A DNA stretch of 64,000 nt, taken from assembly GCA_039591075.1 (NCBI GenBank), contig JBDHEI010000007.1, forward strand, positions 102,067 through 166,066, given 5' to 3'. The notes beneath the pieces were generated by a model. That model searched no databases. It saw only the letters and a list, made by a program, of their open reading frames with translations, and was not told the origin of the DNA. This DNA comes from JAOTVV01 sp039591075. Lineage in GTDB: Bacteria > Gemmatimonadota > Gemmatimonadetes > Gemmatimonadales > GWC2-71-9. Position numbers and translations under genes: made by a program. Below, one piece after another: positions 59,945-64,000 of this stretch (the stretch's first letter is position 1; every line of letters starts with the position of its first letter).

Positions 59945-60414
59945 GATTGCTCCAAGTTCGATTGCGAGGATGTACCTGAGAAAAGGCAACATCCGTACCG
60001 GGTGCGCCGGGCCCGGAATATGGCGGCTGTGCCTGCCAGTGTGCCGGTCCGGGCCGTTGTTCGGCGCTTCGGACGTCCCGAATCGAGATTTGGCGTGCCG
60101 AATCGGATCTGGACGGGACCACGGCGCCGAAGTGCCTTCTGGTCTGCGGCCTGGCCGACGCCGGCCTTCTCGAGGATCCGCTCCATGAGACACCACCGGG
60201 TGAAGCTGGACTGGAGCAGGTTGAGCCCGACGAATGCCGTGAACAGGAAGAAGTACGCACTGACCCGGGTGCCGAGTGCCAGCGAGGCGAGCACCAACGT
60301 CCCCGGGGCGTTGGCCTCCAGTGCTCGGGCCACTGCGTTGTCCAGTGAGAGCCGAGAGGTATCCGCCGGAGACAGCGCGAGGCCGGTGCTCAATAATGGT
60401 ATAGCAATATTCAT
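59929..60414 (-). CDS. YgaP-like transmembrane (DUF2892) protein with unusual C-terminal tail
   Basis: About 161 residues. Residues about 20-88 match the DUF2892 membrane domain: NAVARAL, TLVLASLALG, and FFLFTAFVGLNLLQSSFTRWCLMERILEKAGV. Such proteins usually end here. This frame instead continues for about 75 basic, low-complexity residues to 59929, overlapping the DUF937 start. The tail may be real or the result of a lost stop or frameshift. The start is uncertain (ATG 60414 or GTG 60468). It follows an ArsR gene, as ygaV-ygaP do in E. coli. Confidence 0.55.
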   Translation of the reverse strand: MNIAIPLLSTGLALSPADTSRLSLDNAVARALEANAPGTLVLASLALGTRVSAYFFLFTAFVGLNLLQSSFTRWCLMERILEKAGVGQAADQKALRRRGPVQIRFGTPNLDSGRPKRRTTARTGTLAGTAAIFRARRTRYGCCLFSGTSSQSNLEQSCHRS

Positions 60415-60457
60415 ATGTTTGAGGCCAAATAAAAAGAGTCTATTCCAACCGAGCCCA

Positions 60458-60763
60458 TCACATATCACAGTGGCGGATGCAGTTCAGGATGTGCTGCACC
60501 TTGGGTTCGGTGATTCGATAGTGCACGTGGTTCCCGTTACGGCGCGCGGCCACGATTCCGCACCCACGCATTTTGGCCAGATGCTGTGACACGATGGCCT
60601 GCGGCAGTCCGAGTGCTTCCCGGATCTCTGTCACCGTCGCCTCACCCAACTCGAGCACCTCCACGATCTTCAGTCGCTCCGGATGGCCGAGCAACTTGAT
60701 GATCTCGGCCGCCCGGCTGAGCAAGGCCGGCTCGATTGAACGCACCAACGCGGACTTAGACAT
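60458..60763 (-). CDS. ArsR-family transcriptional regulator
   Basis: 101 residues: LGHPERLKIVEVLELGEATVTEIREALGLPQAIVSQHLAKMRGCGIVAARRNGNHVHYRI is a typical ArsR winged helix. Cysteines at 68, 95 and 99 could form a thiol sensor. The pairing with a YgaP-like membrane protein points to sulfide/thiol sensing of the YgaV/BigR kind; this is inference. Base composition here is more AT-rich than the surroundings. Confidence 0.88.
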   Translation of the reverse strand: MSKSALVRSIEPALLSRAAEIIKLLGHPERLKIVEVLELGEATVTEIREALGLPQAIVSQHLAKMRGCGIVAARRNGNHVHYRITEPKVQHILNCIRHCDM

Positions 60764-60799
60764 AGAGACATAGCTAATAGTAATGTTTCTATATGTCAA
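60764..60799 (-). promoter_or_regulatory. Promoter with inverted repeat upstream of arsR-like gene
   Basis: A perfect minus-strand TTGACA (60799-60794) lies 30 nt upstream of the ArsR ATG. Between them an imperfect dyad is formed by CATAGAGACAT and the inverted copy of CATATAGAAACAT. This is the expected place for autorepression. Confidence 0.5.
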
Positions 60800-60841
60800 T
60801 GGATGGGGTTTGGGTGGGGTCCGAGCGCAGCCAGCCCAGGC

Positions 60842-60870
60842 AAAGAAACGGCCCCGCCGGGCGGAGACCG
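60842..60870 (-). terminator. Intrinsic terminator of gyrB
   Basis: Directly after the gyrB stop, the minus-strand RNA forms CGGUCUC paired with GGGGCCG (two G-U pairs) around a CG-rich loop, followed by UUUCUUUG. Confidence 0.65.
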
Positions 60871-62805
60871 TCAGATGTCCAGGTTCTTCACGTACCGCGC
60901 GTTCTCCTCGATGAATGCCCGACGCGGCTCAACCTCATCGCCCATGAGGGTCTCGAACACCCGCGCGGCCTCCACCGCATCTTCGAGCTCGACGCGGAGC
61001 ACCGTTCGGGTGGCCGGATCCATGGTCGTACGCCAGAGCTGGTCCGGGTTCATCTCGCCGAGGCCCTTGTACCGCTGCACGCCGACGTTCCCTTTGCCGC
61101 TGCTCCCGTTCGTCAGGCGCTTGATGTAGTCGTCGCGCTCTCCGTCGTCGTAGGCGTAGAACTCTTCCTTCCCCTTCGCGACCCTATAGAGCGGCGGCTG
61201 CGCGATGTACACGTACCCGGCCTCGATGAGCGGACGCATCTCCTTGTAGAAGAAGGTCAGCAACAGCGTCCGGATGTGGGCGCCGTCGACGTCAGCGTCT
61301 GTCATGATGATGATCTTGTGGTACCGCGCCTCGTCGAGCTTGAACTCGTCTTCGCCGATGCCGGTCCCCAGTGCCGTGACAATCGTGCGGATTTCCTCAT
61401 TGGAGAGGATCTTGTCCACACGCGCCTTCTGGACGTTGAGGATCTTCCCTCGAAGGGGCAGGATGGCCTGAAACGACCGATCCCGCCCTTGCTTGGCGGA
61501 TCCGCCCGCGCTGTCCCCTTCAACGAGGTAGATCTCGCACAGGGTCGGATCGCTCAGGGAACAGTCGGCGAGTTTACCAGGGAGTACGCCGTTCTCGAGT
61601 GCGCTCTTCTTGCGCACCAGCTCTCGTGCCTTCCGCGCCGCCTCGCGGGCGCGCGCGGCGCTGAGGGCCTTGTCGATCACGGCACGCGCCGCCGAGGGCG
61701 TCTCCATGAGCCAGTTCCCGACGTGCTCGTAGACGACCGTCTTGAGGATGCCCTCGACCTCGGAGTTGCCCAGCTTGGTCTTTGTCTGCCCCTCGAATTG
61801 CGGCTCTTTGACCTTGACGTGGAGCACTGCCGTCAGGCCCTCTCGCACGTCGTCGCCGCTCAACGTGAGGCTCTCCTTCTTGAACAGGCCCTTGTTCTTG
61901 GCCACCTCGTTCACGCACCGCGTGAGCGCCGCTTTGAAGCCGGTGAGGTGGGTTCCGCCCTCGTGCGTGTTGATGTTGTTGACGAAGGTGAAGGTGTTTT
62001 CCTGGTAACCGCTATCCCACTGGAGCGCGAGGTCGACCTCGACGTCGTCCTTCGATGTGGTGAGATGGTAGGGCTTCGCGTGCAGCGGCTTGCGGTTTCC
62101 GCGCAGGAACTCGACGAACTCGGCGATTCCCTTCTTGTAGAGAAACGTTTCGTTCTTCGGTGTGTCGCCCCGTTCGTCCGTGAGGGTGAGCGTGATCCCC
62201 GAGTTCAGGAAGGCGAGCTCTCGAAGTCGATTGGTGATCGTGCCGCAATCGTAGTCCCGGCTGGGGAAGATCTGCCCGTCGGGTCTGAACGTGACCTTGG
62301 TGCCCGAGCGCTTGGCCTTGCCTGACCCTTCCAGCCCCTGAACCGTCTTGCCACGCTCGAAGGCCATGTGGTGCTCCTGACCGTCGCGCCACACCCAGAC
62401 GTCGAGCCGCTCCGAGAGCGCGTTGACCACCGACACGCCGACCCCATGGAGTCCGCCGGAGACCTTGTAGGTGCTCTTGTCGAACTTGCCGCCGGCATGC
62501 AGCATCGTCATGGCCACCTCCACACCGGGCTTCTTCTCCGTCTTGTGCAGATCGACGGGGATACCCCGCCCATTGTCCCGCACACTCACGGAGTGATCGG
62601 CGTGGAGGGTCACTGCGATCATGTCACAGAAGCCTGCCATCGCTTCGTCAATGGCGTTGTCGACGACCTCGTACACGAGGTGGTGGAGTCCTCTGGGTCC
62701 GGTCGAGCCGATGTACATCCCCGGACGCCGACGCACGGCCTCGAGGCCCTTGAGCACTTGAATGGCGTCGGAGCTGTACGAGTCCTGCCTGCGCGATGTG
62801 GTCAT
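60871..62805 (-). CDS. gyrB: DNA gyrase subunit B
   Basis: 644 residues, the short form of GyrB. GHKL ATPase: EVVDNAIDEAMAG, DNGRGIPVD, GLHGVGVSVVNALS. TOPRIM: EGDSAGGSAKQGRD and MTDADVDGAHI. C-terminus: QRYKGLGEMNPDQLWRTTMDP. It pairs with GyrA (not in the window) to introduce negative supercoils. A promoter and a terminator-like hairpin precede it. Confidence 0.98.
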   Translation of the reverse strand: MTTSRRQDSYSSDAIQVLKGLEAVRRRPGMYIGSTGPRGLHHLVYEVVDNAIDEAMAGFCDMIAVTLHADHSVSVRDNGRGIPVDLHKTEKKPGVEVAMTMLHAGGKFDKSTYKVSGGLHGVGVSVVNALSERLDVWVWRDGQEHHMAFERGKTVQGLEGSGKAKRSGTKVTFRPDGQIFPSRDYDCGTITNRLRELAFLNSGITLTLTDERGDTPKNETFLYKKGIAEFVEFLRGNRKPLHAKPYHLTTSKDDVEVDLALQWDSGYQENTFTFVNNINTHEGGTHLTGFKAALTRCVNEVAKNKGLFKKESLTLSGDDVREGLTAVLHVKVKEPQFEGQTKTKLGNSEVEGILKTVVYEHVGNWLMETPSAARAVIDKALSAARAREAARKARELVRKKSALENGVLPGKLADCSLSDPTLCEIYLVEGDSAGGSAKQGRDRSFQAILPLRGKILNVQKARVDKILSNEEIRTIVTALGTGIGEDEFKLDEARYHKIIIMTDADVDGAHIRTLLLTFFYKEMRPLIEAGYVYIAQPPLYRVAKGKEEFYAYDDGERDDYIKRLTNGSSGKGNVGVQRYKGLGEMNPDQLWRTTMDPATRTVLRVELEDAVEAARVFETLMGDEVEPRRAFIEENARYVKNLDI

Positions 62806-62826
62806 GATCCAGTCGGTCGAGATACG

Positions 62827-62851
62827 AAAAACGGGGTCGTGAGCAACCCCG
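62827..62851 (-). terminator. Terminator-like hairpin with T5 in the gyrB leader
   Basis: On the minus strand CGGGGTTG (62851-62844), loop CTCA, CGACCCCG (62839-62832): 8 pairs with one G-U, followed directly by TTTTT (62831-62827). It lies between the gyrB promoter and its ATG, 21 nt before the start codon. It may attenuate gyrB or end the recF-dciA transcript. Confidence 0.65.
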
Positions 62852-62864
62852 GTGAGGTTCTTTC

Positions 62865-62893
62865 AATATACCTGAGCGCCCCCACGAAGGCAA
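62865..62893 (-). promoter_or_regulatory. gyrB promoter
   Basis: TTGCCT (62893-62888), 17 bp, TATATT (62870-62865) on the minus strand, 60 nt upstream of the gyrB ATG. The rest of the 217-nt gap to dciA shows no gene. Confidence 0.7.
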
Positions 62894-63022
62894 TGGGGCT
62901 CTGGTTGCGTAACTTCCAACGTAGAAACGGGTTAGAGGTGTCCCGGTTGCCCCCCCGTGACGCGCGTTGAGCCGGCCAACGACACCCGGCGTCACGCCCC
63001 CGTCGCCCGGTCGGTCCGGCGT

Positions 63023-63328
63023 TCACTCGGCCCGCCACACGATCCGTCGGATCTTCTTTCCGTGTTGGCCAAGCCGTTTCAGGATGGTCGGCGACATGAG
63101 CTGCAATTCCTGCAACCATCCAGCGGAGGCCACACTCACGATCAGCGCCCCGTCCTGTGTGACGAGATGCGGCGTCGTCACGGCGGCGATCTGTGGACCG
63201 ACCAGCTCCGCCCATTCGGGAATCACGCTCGCCTGGTCGAGTCGTCGCTTGAGACCGGCGCGTTTGATGTACGCTGCAATTGCCTCCTCGAGCGGTGTAG
63301 CCGGCGGTGGGCGGTCACGGCCGATCAA
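63023..63328 (-). CDS. dciA: DciA-like (DUF721) protein
   Basis: 101 residues: EEAIAAYIKRAGLKRRLDQASVIPEWAELVGPQIAAVTTPHLVTQDGALIVSVASAGWLQELQLM is the DUF721 domain. In bacteria without DnaC/DnaI, DciA helps load the replicative helicase. The position between recF and gyrB is the usual one. It overlaps recF by 14 nt. Confidence 0.88.
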   Translation of the reverse strand: MIGRDRPPPATPLEEAIAAYIKRAGLKRRLDQASVIPEWAELVGPQIAAVTTPHLVTQDGALIVSVASAGWLQELQLMSPTILKRLGQHGKKIRRIVWRAE

Positions 63329-64000
63329 GCGTTCCTCCTCGCATGGTCCAGCGCGGCATGTCGAGCAGATCCCGTGGCACCTCCGACTCCCGCGGCGCCA
63401 CGATGACCGCCTGTCCCGGCATCGTTTCGCGGATCAGGGCCAGGAGACGTTCCTGTCGTCCGCGATCCAGCTCGGCAAAGACGTCGTCATAGAGCGCGAC
63501 CGGCGCCGATCCCTTGGCCGCCGCGAGCGACTCCGCCTCCAGGAGCCGGAGTGCGACAGCCGCCGTGCGCTGCTGCCCGGCAGACCCGTAGGTCCGCTGG
63601 TCGCGTCCGTCCAGGGAGAGCCGCAAGTCGTCGCGGTGCGGCCCCACCGTGGTCATGCCCCGCCGGGTATCGCGCGCGAAGGTCCGCCGGAGTGCCGCCT
63701 CGATGTGGTCGGCGGTGTCGTCTTCGCGGTGATGGTCGGGGGCGTAGAGCAGACTGCACGTGCCGGCCTCCCCGAGCGTCGCGCACAGATCCTGAAACCG
63801 TGCGGCCGACGCCGCCGCCCAGCGCCGCCGGGCGCGGGCGACAGTTCCCGCCGCCGCCGCAAACGGCGCATCGAACGCGCGGGCCGCCTCGGCGTGACTG
63901 TTCCGCAGGGCCGCATTCCGTTGCCTCAGCGCCTGTCGCATGGCGGAGAGCGCCGCCAGATACCCGGGCTCACTCAATGCGAGCACGATATCCAGGTAGC
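63315..64000 (-). CDS. recF: DNA replication and repair protein RecF, C-terminal part
   Basis: The last roughly 228 residues of RecF; the 5' part runs off the right edge. Visible parts are a helical region, TVGPHRDDLRLSLDG, the ABC-type signature YGSAGQQRTAAVALRL and Walker B/D-loop ALYDDVFAELDRGRQ. It loads RecA at gaps with RecOR. Order recF-dciA-gyrB suggests dnaA-dnaN are just outside. Confidence 0.95.
   Translation of the reverse strand, partial: YLDIVLALSEPGYLAALSAMRQALRQRNAALRNSHAEAARAFDAPFAAAAGTVARARRRWAAASAARFQDLCATLGEAGTCSLLYAPDHHREDDTADHIEAALRRTFARDTRRGMTTVGPHRDDLRLSLDGRDQRTYGSAGQQRTAAVALRLLEAESLAAAKGSAPVALYDDVFAELDRGRQERLLALIRETMPGQAVIVAPRESEVPRDLLDMPRWTMRGGTLDRP

Noticed and set aside
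1..64000. CRISPR arrays, insertion sequences, prophage or integrase genes
   Set aside because: No regularly spaced repeats, transposases or terminal inverted repeats were seen by eye on either strand.

Overview
High-GC bacterial chromosome. Gene density is very high, and ATGA/GTGA/TGATG overlaps between consecutive genes are common. Many exported proteins have signal peptides ending in A-A-Q. The gene mix (Sec-containing PrdB-like protein, NurA-HerA, lipoate/glycine-cleavage genes, many orphan secreted proteins) fits an aerobic Gemmatimonadota-type organism; this is an inference from content, not a phylogenetic placement. recF-dciA-gyrB at the right edge suggests oriC/dnaA-dnaN lies just beyond position 64000.

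Layout. 1-2400: pdhA (partial), lipA, thiO on the minus strand. 2400-7000: small membrane protein, DUF3108 protein, glycosyltransferase, orphan proteins, then a three-gene FmdB/PspA-like set. 7100-20400 (minus): Na+/solute symporter; a complete five-gene peptide ABC importer; a lipoate block gcvH-gcvP-lplA; coaE fused to a LmbE-like domain; tdk. 20500-27700: HU, a DEAD-box-like protein that has lost its catalytic motifs, then a plus-strand operon opening with a UGA-containing selenoprotein gene and continuing with a DmpA-type peptidase, a PLP-fold protein lacking the Schiff-base lysine, an orphan and an amidohydrolase. 27700-36900: a DNA-end-processing operon nurA-herA-(two exported paralogues)-sbcD-sbcC-GNAT. 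37000-44400: a strong promoter driving a rod-shaped RNA that looks like 6S RNA, then folE, SDR, acyl-CoA synthetase, TPR, phosphoribosyltransferase, V4R and YtxH proteins. 44400-54300: nucleoside phosphorylase, secreted proteins, a GroES-like protein, the ybbP-ybbA/tesA arrangement, a decayed cation antiporter and an FAH-family enzyme. 54300-64000 (minus): Ada-like repair protein, M23 peptidase, uppS, a winged-helix regulator with its membrane partner, uracil-DNA glycosylase, LysM/BON, DUF937, an ArsR-YgaP-like pair, gyrB with a terminator-like hairpin in its leader, dciA and recF (partial).

Functional links. LipA and LplA make or attach the lipoyl group that GcvH and the pyruvate dehydrogenase complex (PdhA) need. 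NurA-HerA and SbcCD are the archaeal-style and bacterial end-resection pairs, here in one transcription unit. Repair functions recur (RecF, UDG, Ada-like). The strongest unusual signals are the UGA/SECIS selenoprotein (22253-23089), the 6S-like RNA (37129-37296), three inactive-looking enzyme paralogues (20821-22146, 24288-25517, C-terminus of 18571-19734) and the gyrB leader hairpin.
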